Both the position numbers and the translations under genes were made by a program. The notes below the pieces were generated by a model. It was not told where the DNA came from. It made no database searches and was given only the letters and a program-made list of their open reading frames with translations. A stretch of 9,264 bases of DNA from positions 1 through 9,264 of the forward strand of contig CAZCLJ010000186.1 in the NCBI GenBank assembly GCA_964499465.1. The letters are read 5' to 3'. This document shows, in pieces, positions 1-6,558 of this stretch (the stretch's first letter is position 1; each line of letters starts with the position of its first letter). Source of the DNA: JAAYJM01 sp964499465. GTDB lineage: Bacteria; Bacteroidota; Ignavibacteria; Kapaibacteriales; UBA2268.

Positions 1-39
1 TATTGCAACGGGTTAGTGCTGTTTTTTACTTGATTTTTT

Positions 40-52
40 ACGGAACTTCCGT
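40..52. repeat. Short palindrome just outside the leader-distal repeat
   Basis: ACGGAA and TTCCGT flank a central C, giving a 6-bp perfect inverted repeat 6 nt before the last repeat at 59. On the minus strand, the direction of array transcription, it is followed by AAAAAA rather than a T-run, so it is not a standard terminator. The 58 nt before the array show no other gene or clear element. Confidence 0.5.
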
Positions 53-58
53 TATTAT

Positions 59-1486
59 GTTTCAATTCCTCATAGGTAAGTAGTAAATAATTGGGCTGTA
101 ACGGTGGTATAATTTCATTGTCAGTTTCAATTCCTCATAGGTAAGTAGTAAATTTTTTTCCATTAGGTTGGGTCGTCTTCAATATATGTGTTTCAATTCC
201 TCATAGGTAAGTAGTAAATCTGGGTTAGAACTATTGGTTTTAATACATCATCTGGGTTTCAATTCCTCATAGGTAAGTAGTAAATGTGGTATTGAAGTCG
301 ATGGCACAGCTGGCTTGCAATGTTTCAATTCCTCATAGGTAAGTAGTAAATCTGGCTCGGCTGGGATTTATGAAGCAAGTTTTAAAAGGTTTCAATTCCT
401 CATAGGTAAGTAGTAAATATCAATATGTAACGGAAGTTGAACTTCCAGAAGATAGTTTCAATTCCTCATAGGTAAGTAGTAAATTGGACAAACATTAAGA
501 AATGATTCTGGGACTTGGGAAGCGTTTCAATTCCTCATAGGTAAGTAGTAAATCAAAGTTGTTGTAAATTGAACGTAACGTTTGTATTGACGTTTCAATT
601 CCTCATAGGTAAGTAGTAAATAAATTCACAAATAGAAGAATCGAATTTAGATAATAAGTTTCAATTCCTCATAGGTAAGTAGTAAATGCTTTCAAGAACG
701 TCTTTGAATGAAGAATTTTCGTGTTTCAATTCCTCATAGGTAAGTAGTAAATCTTGTAGTGAATGAAGATGAAAATGCACTGGAATTTAGTTTCAATTCC
801 TCATAGGTAAGTAGTAAATGGATGCTTGGCAAAGTTTAATTGCTATTATACTGGAGTTTCAATTCCTCATAGGTAAGTAGTAAATGTCAGTATTGGTGCT
901 TTAAAGAAGGTGCAAGACTACGTTTCAATTCCTCATAGGTAAGTAGTAAATATAACTTTGAAATACCCGACAAGATTGAAACTAATATGTTTCAATTCCT
1001 CATAGGTAAGTAGTAAATTACATTCTACTGGTTCAAAATTTGGTTCATACAAAGGAGTTTCAATTCCTCATAGGTAAGTAGTAAATATTGCCAGTTATCT
1101 ACTGAACAAACACATTCAATCCTGTTTCAATTCCTCATAGGTAAGTAGTAAATATGCTTCATAATGTTGGTGGTTATGGTTCTGTAAGGTTTCAATTCCT
1201 CATAGGTAAGTAGTAAATATAATATTCAGGGCTGGTTTCGTTTTCACGATATATAGTTTCAATTCCTCATAGGTAAGTAGTAAATTCAACTATTTGTTGT
1301 TGTGATTTAAAGTTTTTATCTCTGTTTCAATTCCTCATAGGTAAGTAGTAAATTGTCTTCCATTTTAAATTATCCTTTCAGTATATTATAGTTTCAATTC
1401 CTCATAGGTAAGTAGTAAATTAATAATATTTTTTATTTTATATTTCCTCCTAATTTGTTTCAATTCCTCATAGGTAAGTAGTAAAT
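59..1486 (-). CRISPR. CRISPR array, 22 identical 30-nt repeats, 21 spacers (type III-A locus)
   Basis: A 30-nt direct repeat occurs 22 times without a single base change. On the plus strand it begins GTTTCAATTCC, has the core CTCATAGGTAAG and ends TAGTAAAT. Repeat starts are 59, 124, 190, 256, 322, 389, 455, 524, 592, 658, 723, 790, 856, 922, 989, 1057, 1124, 1189, 1256, 1324, 1391 and 1457. The 21 spacers are 35-39 nt and all different. I orient the array on the minus strand because the reverse complement ends GGAATTGAAAC, giving the ATTGAAAC 5' crRNA handle known from type I-B and III systems. The cas operon runs the same way and a leader-like region lies on the right. The newest spacer should therefore be 1421-1456 and the oldest 89-123. 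Self-pairing within the repeat is weak (CCT/AGG). Identical repeats even at the distal end suggest a well-maintained array. Confidence 0.98.
432..446. repeat. Palindrome inside spacer 419-454
   Basis: GGAAGTT and AACTTCC flank a single G, giving a perfect 7-bp inverted repeat within one spacer. The crRNA could fold on itself here. The spacer also reads as an open coding frame (QYVTEVELPED), so the symmetry may come simply from the source gene. Confidence 0.7.
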
Positions 1487-1600
1487 CCGCAATGACAAAG
1501 AACTAATCTCAATAGTTAATAAATAATTATTATCACAAAAATCCTTTTCAAAAATACAATAATTTATTTAATTATCAAAGAACAAAAGAAGTTATAAAAT
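1487..1600 (-). promoter_or_regulatory. CRISPR leader (AT-rich)
   Basis: This AT-rich non-coding stretch abuts the right-most repeat, on the side expected for the leader if the array is read on the minus strand. On that strand the motif GTTCTTTG occurs twice, once about 10 nt before the first repeat (in plus-strand 1490-1503) and once about 80 nt further upstream (in 1570-1583), each followed by a T/A-rich -ATT. Such repeated motifs could be leader elements read by the adaptation machinery, but that is inference. There is no open reading frame of note. The outer boundary of the leader is my estimate. Confidence 0.6.
1549..1579 (-). promoter_or_regulatory. Candidate pre-crRNA promoter inside the leader
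   Basis: On the minus strand, TTTG (1579-1576) is followed after exactly 19 nt by TATTTTTG (1556-1549). This matches the Bacteroidota-type promoter (TTTG near -33, TAnnTTTG near -7, spacing about 19-21). A start near 1542 would give roughly 55 nt of leader RNA before the first repeat at 1486. The match is good, but the region is very AT-rich and the host phylum is not established, so chance occurrence is possible. Confidence 0.45.
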
Positions 1601-1661
1601 TTTAAATTTGTCGTCGAACTGCTGGTATTTTTACTTCATTAAGCATAGACGACATTGATTT

Positions 1662-1690
1662 GCTATCAGCTATCGGCTATCAGCTATCGG
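1662..1690. repeat. Heptamer tandem repeat (GCTATCA/GCTATCG)
   Basis: A 14-bp unit, GCTATCAGCTATCG, is repeated twice in tandem (1662-1675 and 1676-1689). Each unit is itself two near-identical heptamers, so four heptamers stand in a row. It is slightly richer in GC than its surroundings and non-coding. It resembles the short tandemly repeated elements scattered between genes in several bacterial phyla. Its role is unknown. Confidence 0.8.
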
Positions 1691-1712
1691 TCATTAGTAA
1701 AAGAAAAATAAC

Positions 1713-1740
1713 CCAATAACTAATAACCAATAACTTATAT
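1713..1740. repeat. Second short tandem repeat (CCAATAACTAATAA-type)
   Basis: Two adjacent 14-bp copies are seen: CCAATAACTAATAA (1713-1726) and CCAATAACTTATAT (1727-1740), the second diverged at its end. It lies 23 bp after the heptamer repeat and shares its 14-bp period, though not its sequence. It is non-coding and its function is unknown. Confidence 0.6.
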
Positions 1741-1808
1741 AACAAATTATAATGACAAAAAGCAATTTTAAAATGGATTCTGACATCTGTTAAAATGACT
1801 GTGTTTCA

Positions 1809-1849
1809 GATGAACTCCACCTTCAAGGTGGAGTTCATCTTTTTTTTTT
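1809..1849 (+). terminator. Perfect 15-bp hairpin followed by T10, oriented on the plus strand
   Basis: The arm GATGAACTCCACCTT (1809-1823) pairs perfectly with AAGGTGGAGTTCATC (1825-1839), with a C at the centre, so the practical loop is about 5 nt. Ten Ts follow at 1840-1849. This is a textbook intrinsic terminator for plus-strand transcription. It abuts the csm6 stop codon (1848-1850), but for the minus-strand operon the U-tract is on the wrong side: an A-run precedes the hairpin and UGAAACAC follows it. For csm6 mRNA it may only stabilise the 3' end. I see no clear minus-strand terminator before the array, so read-through from the cas operon into the leader is possible. Confidence 0.7.
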
Positions 1850-3218
1850 ACAAAAATTTCAATAATTCATCTCTTATCAATTCAAATTTGTTTCCAGATG
1901 AAGTATTATCTATTTCTTTTCTTAATTCTTTATAAAACTCAACTTTTAAATGTTTATCGAAATCTTCTTTTGTTATAGTTCCAAAGCCGTGAGCTATATG
2001 AGATTTATTCCTGAATTCAGTATTAAAATCTGCAAAGCATTTTAAAATTGCAGAAATAGTATTATTTTCAGAATAGAATTCGTAAGTATAGCATTTAATT
2101 GGATAGCTTAATTCTCTGTCTTTGGAAATCTCTGGTGCTTTATTGAATTTTTCTGTTAAAAATTCTATAAGTTCGTTATTCTTATTTGCAAATTCTATAA
2201 ATTCTTCAGTGGGTCTTCCTTTATCATTTTGAATGGAAAATTGAAATTTATTTTGGAATAGTTTGTTAAGCAGGAATGAAGATAAGAATTCACTGAAAGC
2301 ATAGTTGCGTGCTGCAAAGTCAATCCATTTTTCAAGATTAATGAAAACTTCGAGCGTGTCAATGAAATGAATGAGCTTCCATTTGTCCTGTTCCGGCTCA
2401 AAAGAAAGGAGGTCTTCAGAAAGACTTAATTCTAATAAATATTCATTCTTTATTTTCCTTGCTGAATAGAAATCAAAATACATTAAAGAATTGCAATAAT
2501 TAGAAAGATGAATAAGAATATTCTTTTGCTCGTGAGTATAAGTGATAGAGTCAGCCCATTTGTTTGCCAATTCAGATAATGATTTAAAATCATAATTATT
2601 ACCAAGAGTCTTCCAAGTAGATTTAATAATAATTCCATTGATAAAATTTAAAGTAGTATTCTTTGATAATTTTGATTTTCCCGTTTCTGATTCAATAACC
2701 TGATAGCAATTAAGAAGTTCTTTCGGAATTAAATCAAAACAAACAATTTTCAAAACATCGTTCATTTGAGGCGTTCCTGCGGTCGTACTAATGTTGATTT
2801 TTTCAATTTCATTTATAGAATTTAGTAAATCCTTTTTAACCCTTTTTCTGTAAAAATTATTTAATTCTTTAAAATCTGTAGGATTTTTTGAATATTCCCA
2901 TTCAATAAATTTAAATTTATTTTTATTTTTAAAATATTTCATTGCTAATTCCAACAATTCAAAAGTATCTTTTTCATTTGTTGGATTTTGTTTAGTATAA
3001 ACAAGGATAACGTCTGTAGGCAAAAGTTCAGTAAACAATTCTTCAAGAATGGGTAATTTTATGAATTCTTTATGTTTCTCATAATTTTCATTTACTTCTT
3101 TAAGAATTTCTACAAAATTTTTATTTGGAAACTGGTTCAGTAAATTATTGTTTTTTAATGTTCCGCCTTTATAGTTGAAATCCGATGTCCCAAGATTTGC
3201 AATAAGAATTCTTTTCAT
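1848..3218 (-). CDS. csm6: Csm6, CARF-HEPN cyclic-oligoadenylate-activated ribonuclease
   Basis: This is the stand-alone RNase effector of type III CRISPR immunity. Cyclic oligoadenylate made by Cas10 binds the N-terminal CARF domain and switches on the C-terminal HEPN RNase, which degrades RNA broadly. The N-terminus, MKRILIANLGTSD, is a typical CARF beta-strand and loop. A second CARF ligand-loop signature, STTAGTPQ, lies at residues 144-151. The HEPN catalytic motif R-x6-H lies at 403-410 within FRNKSHIAHG, with R403 and H410 present. The length of 456 aa is normal for Csm6. The ATG overlaps the csm4 stop by 4 nt (ATGA), with AAGGA about 8 nt upstream, so translation is probably coupled. 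Csx1 is the main alternative family name; position at the end of a csm operon favours Csm6. Which oligoadenylate ring size it senses cannot be read from sequence. Confidence 0.9.
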   Translation of the reverse strand: MKRILIANLGTSDFNYKGGTLKNNNLLNQFPNKNFVEILKEVNENYEKHKEFIKLPILEELFTELLPTDVILVYTKQNPTNEKDTFELLELAMKYFKNKNKFKFIEWEYSKNPTDFKELNNFYRKRVKKDLLNSINEIEKINISTTAGTPQMNDVLKIVCFDLIPKELLNCYQVIESETGKSKLSKNTTLNFINGIIIKSTWKTLGNNYDFKSLSELANKWADSITYTHEQKNILIHLSNYCNSLMYFDFYSARKIKNEYLLELSLSEDLLSFEPEQDKWKLIHFIDTLEVFINLEKWIDFAARNYAFSEFLSSFLLNKLFQNKFQFSIQNDKGRPTEEFIEFANKNNELIEFLTEKFNKAPEISKDRELSYPIKCYTYEFYSENNTISAILKCFADFNTEFRNKSHIAHGFGTITKEDFDKHLKVEFYKELRKEIDNTSSGNKFELIRDELLKFL

Positions 3219-4273
3219 AGAAAAATTCCTTTTCCATATTTAAAGATTTTGTGCTGTTCGAAACCTTTTGGTTGAACTTCAGGGATGTTTCCAGAAATTT
3301 TGCTATTAAACACAGCACCTTCGCTAATCATTCTAATTCTGTTATGAGGATAAGAGTAAGTCCAGCCACCACGCAATATTGAATTATAGGAAATCAGGGA
3401 ATCATTTAAATGCTTTATGTCTTCTTCCGAAGGGCTGATTAAAGAAAAGCTAACGAAAATATCTTTATTTGCTTCGAATTTGAATTCAGAGATTTCTATA
3501 TTTTTAAAACTTCCTTTACCAAAACTACGTTCTCCGCCAAGTCCTTCATCGCACATCAATCTGACAGAAGCATTAAACTGCGTTTCAAAATCTGAATTGA
3601 TTTCAGAAAGGAAAAACATATTGGGTTTAATTATTATGTCTTTTTCTTCTATCTGATTGATGATTAAATCAATTTCGCTGAAAAGTTTACCCTGCTCTGA
3701 ATCTGTTTGTGCAACCATTGAATTTTCTCTGTCAATTTCATTTTTGGTTTCAACAACGATTCCTTTAAAATTCTGCTTCATATCAGTTTCCAATTCACTC
3801 GGCAAACAGCAGAATTCATCTGAAATAAATTTTTTACCAATTATTAAATCAACATCAGAAGTATTTGATTCTTTGTCATATCTTTCAAGGATTTCTTTTA
3901 AAACTCCTTCAGAAATAAAGTTTAATTGCTTGATTTTCTTTTTAGATATATTTTCATCATCATTGGTTTTGTTTTTTGGCTGCGTCTTTATAAATGGTTT
4001 CGGAAAAAAGTTGATTGACTTTTGAAATACTTCGTTTTTTGCTTGTTTTTTGAAAATATCAATAGTATAAAAAACAGATGATACTTTGATTTGATTATTT
4101 AGAAATTCATCAATGAACAAATCTAATTTTTCAGTGCCATACAAAAGAACATAATTATTTACAATAGCAGCAAAAAGCGTATCGGAATGCATTAAAAAAT
4201 CGCTATCGAACCAACTTGTTTTTCCAACTCTGAATTTTGCATATTTATTCGGAATTAATTTATATAAGTGCAT
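3215..4273 (-). CDS. csm4: Csm4, RAMP subunit binding the crRNA 5' handle
   Basis: Csm4 (Cas5-like RAMP) caps the base of the Csm complex, holds the 8-nt 5' handle of the crRNA and contacts Cas10. Support comes from the N-terminal SDTLFAAI at residues 30-37, typical of Csm4, and from the glycine-rich RAMP loop DEGLGGERSFGKGSF beginning at D242. The C-terminus, FKYGKGIFL, is also in the family style. The length of 352 aa is in the usual range. The ATG follows the csm5 stop after 2 nt, with GGAG about 6 nt upstream. Its stop overlaps the csm6 ATG as ATGA. The odd point is that it follows csm5 rather than preceding it as in the usual csm3-csm4-csm5 order. The middle (about residues 90-200) is Lys/Glu/Asn-rich and poorly conserved to my eye. 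Confidence 0.9.
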   Translation of the reverse strand: MHLYKLIPNKYAKFRVGKTSWFDSDFLMHSDTLFAAIVNNYVLLYGTEKLDLFIDEFLNNQIKVSSVFYTIDIFKKQAKNEVFQKSINFFPKPFIKTQPKNKTNDDENISKKKIKQLNFISEGVLKEILERYDKESNTSDVDLIIGKKFISDEFCCLPSELETDMKQNFKGIVVETKNEIDRENSMVAQTDSEQGKLFSEIDLIINQIEEKDIIIKPNMFFLSEINSDFETQFNASVRLMCDEGLGGERSFGKGSFKNIEISEFKFEANKDIFVSFSLISPSEEDIKHLNDSLISYNSILRGGWTYSYPHNRIRMISEGAVFNSKISGNIPEVQPKGFEQHKIFKYGKGIFL

Positions 4274-4275
4274 AA

Positions 4276-5457
4276 TTACTCCACTTCAATTTTTATCCAA
4301 CCTAAAACATTTTCAGGCAATTCTTTTCTTGTTGTTGTTGTTCTTGTTGATGGAAAAAAATCAACATTAGAAATTTCTCTACCTCTGGCAACTTTTTTTA
4401 GTTGAAAAGCATTTTTTGAAAAATTTCTGTCATCAGTTTTTGCATTGTAAATCTTTTTAAACTGTTCATTATCGAACAGGGTTAATATAGTATTGTCGAA
4501 AACAGTTTTTCCCTGTCCAATCCTTAGATAAGCACATTTATTATTTGAATCTTCAATATCATTTTCCAAATCATTATAAAAATTATAAATAATGTTTAAA
4601 TCATCATTTTCATATTTATCAAGAAATTCAAATTCATTATCAATAAATTTTAAGGAAAAATTATTAATCATTTCAAAAATCTTTTGAATGGAATGTTCTT
4701 CGCTTTCAATCAAAGGAAATTTCATATTATTTTTGAAAGGAATTTTGAAGGTAAAGGTTGAATTGGTAGTGGTTTTCTCTTTTAACGATTCTAAAACTAT
4801 TGGAATAGCAGAAGTCTTCTTTTTTAAAGAATATCGTTTGCAAAGATTAATGACCAGATTATTATCATTGCAAAAATCAGAATCAGTAATTCTGATATAA
4901 CTCATAAAATTTTCTTTAATCTTTTTTACCCTGTCATCAATAATAAGCAACTGGTTATCAATGCTTTTAATGCTATTAACAAGATTCTTTTCTGAATTAT
5001 TGCTTAACTTATTAATATTTTGCTTAATTATGTTTAAAGAATTATTATAATTATTTTCAATTAAATAAAAAACAATTGCTGTTCTAATAGCTCCTTTTAA
5101 AGAACTGCCCGGAATAAAAGGTTTTCCTGCACTTTGAACAAATCTTTTTATTTCAGTATTTCGTATATCTCCAGTAACCTGCAATTTCTTATTTATATAC
5201 TTTTTGTAATCAATATTGAATTTTTTGAACATTTTGTTCAAAGTATATTTATCATTTCGATTATTGAAATCGCTTTTAATTCCCGAGATAAAAATATTGA
5301 TTAATTCTGGTTTTTCAATAAAAAGAGTATCTAATTTAGATTTATCAATTAAATTTACAAAACCATTATCAAGAATATAGTCAGTATAAGGCGAATAAAC
5401 CTCACCGGAGCCAATATGAACAGGTGTTAAAGTTGTAATCTTTAATTTCCATTTCAT
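4276..5457 (-). CDS. csm5: Csm5, RAMP subunit at the 3' (cap) end of the Csm complex
   Basis: Csm5 is a Cas7-like RAMP protein that caps the crRNA 3' end of the effector complex. In Staphylococcus it also helps recruit host nucleases for crRNA maturation. The N-terminus carries LTPVHIGSG (residues 10-18) followed by YSPYTDYI, the classic Csm5 opening. The RAMP signature FIPGSSLKGAIRTA lies near residues 114-127. A late glycine-rich segment, AYLRIGQGKTVFDN, matches the conserved C-terminal part. The length of 393 aa is typical. The ATG overlaps the csm3 TGA by 4 nt (ATGA); the upstream Shine-Dalgarno match is weak (AGAAG), so it probably depends on translational coupling. It stands second among the RAMP genes, ahead of csm4, which is the reverse of the common order. 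Confidence 0.9.
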   Translation of the reverse strand: MKWKLKITTLTPVHIGSGEVYSPYTDYILDNGFVNLIDKSKLDTLFIEKPELINIFISGIKSDFNNRNDKYTLNKMFKKFNIDYKKYINKKLQVTGDIRNTEIKRFVQSAGKPFIPGSSLKGAIRTAIVFYLIENNYNNSLNIIKQNINKLSNNSEKNLVNSIKSIDNQLLIIDDRVKKIKENFMSYIRITDSDFCNDNNLVINLCKRYSLKKKTSAIPIVLESLKEKTTTNSTFTFKIPFKNNMKFPLIESEEHSIQKIFEMINNFSLKFIDNEFEFLDKYENDDLNIIYNFYNDLENDIEDSNNKCAYLRIGQGKTVFDNTILTLFDNEQFKKIYNAKTDDRNFSKNAFQLKKVARGREISNVDFFPSTRTTTTRKELPENVLGWIKIEVE

Positions 5458-6179
5458 TTTATAACTTCTTTTAGTTCTTTAAAAAGTTCTTGATTATTAG
5501 ATTTTAAATTTATAAGGTTTTTTGTTTCAATAGCAATATTTTCTTTTTCATATTCATTTGTAGTTTTGAATTTTGTTTTTTCAAAACAGGAAAATTCAAT
5601 TTTACCATAACCTCTTGAACCGCTACCACCAAGATAATCATCTTGAAGCAACCGCATAGAAGTAAGTAAAATGTTAAGGTTTTCGACATCCTGCTCATTG
5701 AAAATGCTATAAACAAATTCGAAATCGAAAATAGCGCCTGCTGGTATTCTTTCCAATTGTCTTGGATTAGCAGTAGAATCAACTCTATTAATAGTATTTT
5801 CCCATTTGCCTTCAGTATATTGAAGTTCGAGTTCAGAGAAATCGCTGTTTTTTCTGCTATTAAAATCAACAATATCAAGGAAGGAATCTCTGACGATTAA
5901 ACGGGTTCTTTCAGAATGTTCGGTAGCTCCTTCTCCGAACACTTTTTTCATTTCTTTATCATCGTTTTTTATATCAGAGTAACCTTTAGAAATACCATAG
6001 AGTGCTCGCATTTTCCCTTTTAATGAACTGCCCGGTATAAAAGGAACACCGGCAGAAGTTTTGATTATGTTTGAATCTATACCACCAATATCTAAAGCTG
6101 TTGAAGAGCCACCGATGTGTAATCCGGTTAGTATTTTGATTTTACCTTTAATAAACAGTTTTGCTTTAAGATTGTTCAT
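5454..6179 (-). CDS. csm3: Csm3, backbone RAMP and target-RNA endonuclease
   Basis: Csm3 forms the repeated Cas7-like filament along the crRNA and cuts bound target RNA at 6-nt steps. Counting from the chosen ATG, GLHIGG lies at residues 19-24 and GGID at 32-35. D35 aligns with the catalytic Asp known as D32 in Staphylococcus epidermidis Csm3. PFIPGSSLKGKMRAL follows, and a glycine-rich loop, YLGGSGSRGYGKIEF, lies near the C-terminus. The frame is open further upstream to a TTG at 6194, but that TTG overlaps a strong GGAGG (6188-6192), which sits 8 nt before the ATG at 6179, so I start the gene there (241 aa). The csm2 stop is 1 nt upstream. The stop overlaps the csm5 ATG. Length and motifs are typical, and target-RNA cleavage is expected to be active. 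Confidence 0.93.
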   Translation of the reverse strand: MNNLKAKLFIKGKIKILTGLHIGGSSTALDIGGIDSNIIKTSAGVPFIPGSSLKGKMRALYGISKGYSDIKNDDKEMKKVFGEGATEHSERTRLIVRDSFLDIVDFNSRKNSDFSELELQYTEGKWENTINRVDSTANPRQLERIPAGAIFDFEFVYSIFNEQDVENLNILLTSMRLLQDDYLGGSGSRGYGKIEFSCFEKTKFKTTNEYEKENIAIETKNLINLKSNNQELFKELKEVIK

Positions 6180-6180
6180 T

Positions 6181-6558
6181 TTATTTACCTCCAAAATATT
6201 TATGGTATGCTATTATAGCTTCAAAAAAATTTTTAAACTGATTCCAATTTTCCTGATTTTTAACTTCAGAAATTAATTTATCAAGGAAACCGCACAAATT
6301 TTTCATTTCTCTTTTATCGCTTCTTCCGCTTATATAAGCGAATTTTATTCGCAACAAATTAATATCGCTCAGATTTTCTTTCTTATACTCAATCGGTTTG
6401 ATTTTAGCAAAGATATTTCTTAACTGAGATGTAGTTATTCCATATTTGTTCTTTTCTACGTAATCCTTTACCAAATCAATAAATTCATTGTCTTTTTCAG
6501 GGGGTCTGTTAAATACTAATCCAATTGGTATTAAATCCCTTTCTTGTTCGTAACTCAT
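6181..6558 (-). CDS. csm2: Csm2, small subunit of the Csm complex
   Basis: Csm2 is the small, mainly helical subunit that forms the inner filament of the type III-A effector opposite Csm3 and helps position crRNA and target RNA. The 125-aa protein has the family pattern: TTSQLRNIFAKI in the first half, LRIKFAYISGR in the middle, and FFEAIIAYHKYFGGK at the end, a recognisable Csm2 C-terminal signature. Its length is normal. The ATG overlaps the cas10 TGA by 4 nt (ATGA), preceded by AAAGGG about 7 nt upstream. Its stop is 1 nt from the csm3 ATG. Nothing suggests truncation. Confidence 0.92.
   Translation of the reverse strand: MSYEQERDLIPIGLVFNRPPEKDNEFIDLVKDYVEKNKYGITTSQLRNIFAKIKPIEYKKENLSDINLLRIKFAYISGRSDKREMKNLCGFLDKLISEVKNQENWNQFKNFFEAIIAYHKYFGGK
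6187..6192 (-). promoter_or_regulatory. Shine-Dalgarno site deciding the csm3 start
   Basis: GGAGGT on the minus strand lies within the last codons of csm2, with 8 nt between GGAGG and the ATG at 6179. It is the strongest ribosome-binding site in the operon, fitting the need for many Csm3 copies per complex. It overlaps the in-frame TTG at 6194-6192, which argues against that TTG as the start. Confidence 0.75.

Noticed and set aside
59..1486. Array transcribed on the plus strand
   Set aside because: The ATTGAAAC handle, the leader-like region with promoter, and the operon direction all support the minus strand. The opposing terminator at 1809-1849 alone is not enough to reverse it.
1848..3218. 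CARF protein as a DNA-cutting effector (Card1/Can-type)
   Set aside because: The C-terminal RNKSHIAHG motif is a HEPN RNase signature, and no restriction-endonuclease-like motif is visible, so Csm6/Csx1 fits better.
3417..4025. Plus-strand open frames opposite csm4 (79 and 122 aa)
   Set aside because: They lie wholly antisense to a clear Csm4 gene and have no recognisable domain or initiation signal. They are shadow frames of AT-rich coding sequence.
5510..5878. 122-aa minus-strand frame inside csm3
   Set aside because: It overlaps csm3 in another frame, has a Leu/Ile-rich low-information sequence, and csm3 is unambiguous.
5454..6194. csm3 starting at TTG 6194 (246 aa, beginning MEVNKMNN)
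   Set aside because: The TTG overlaps the strong GGAGG ribosome-binding site that is correctly spaced for the ATG at 6179, and the shorter form matches the usual Csm3 N-terminus.
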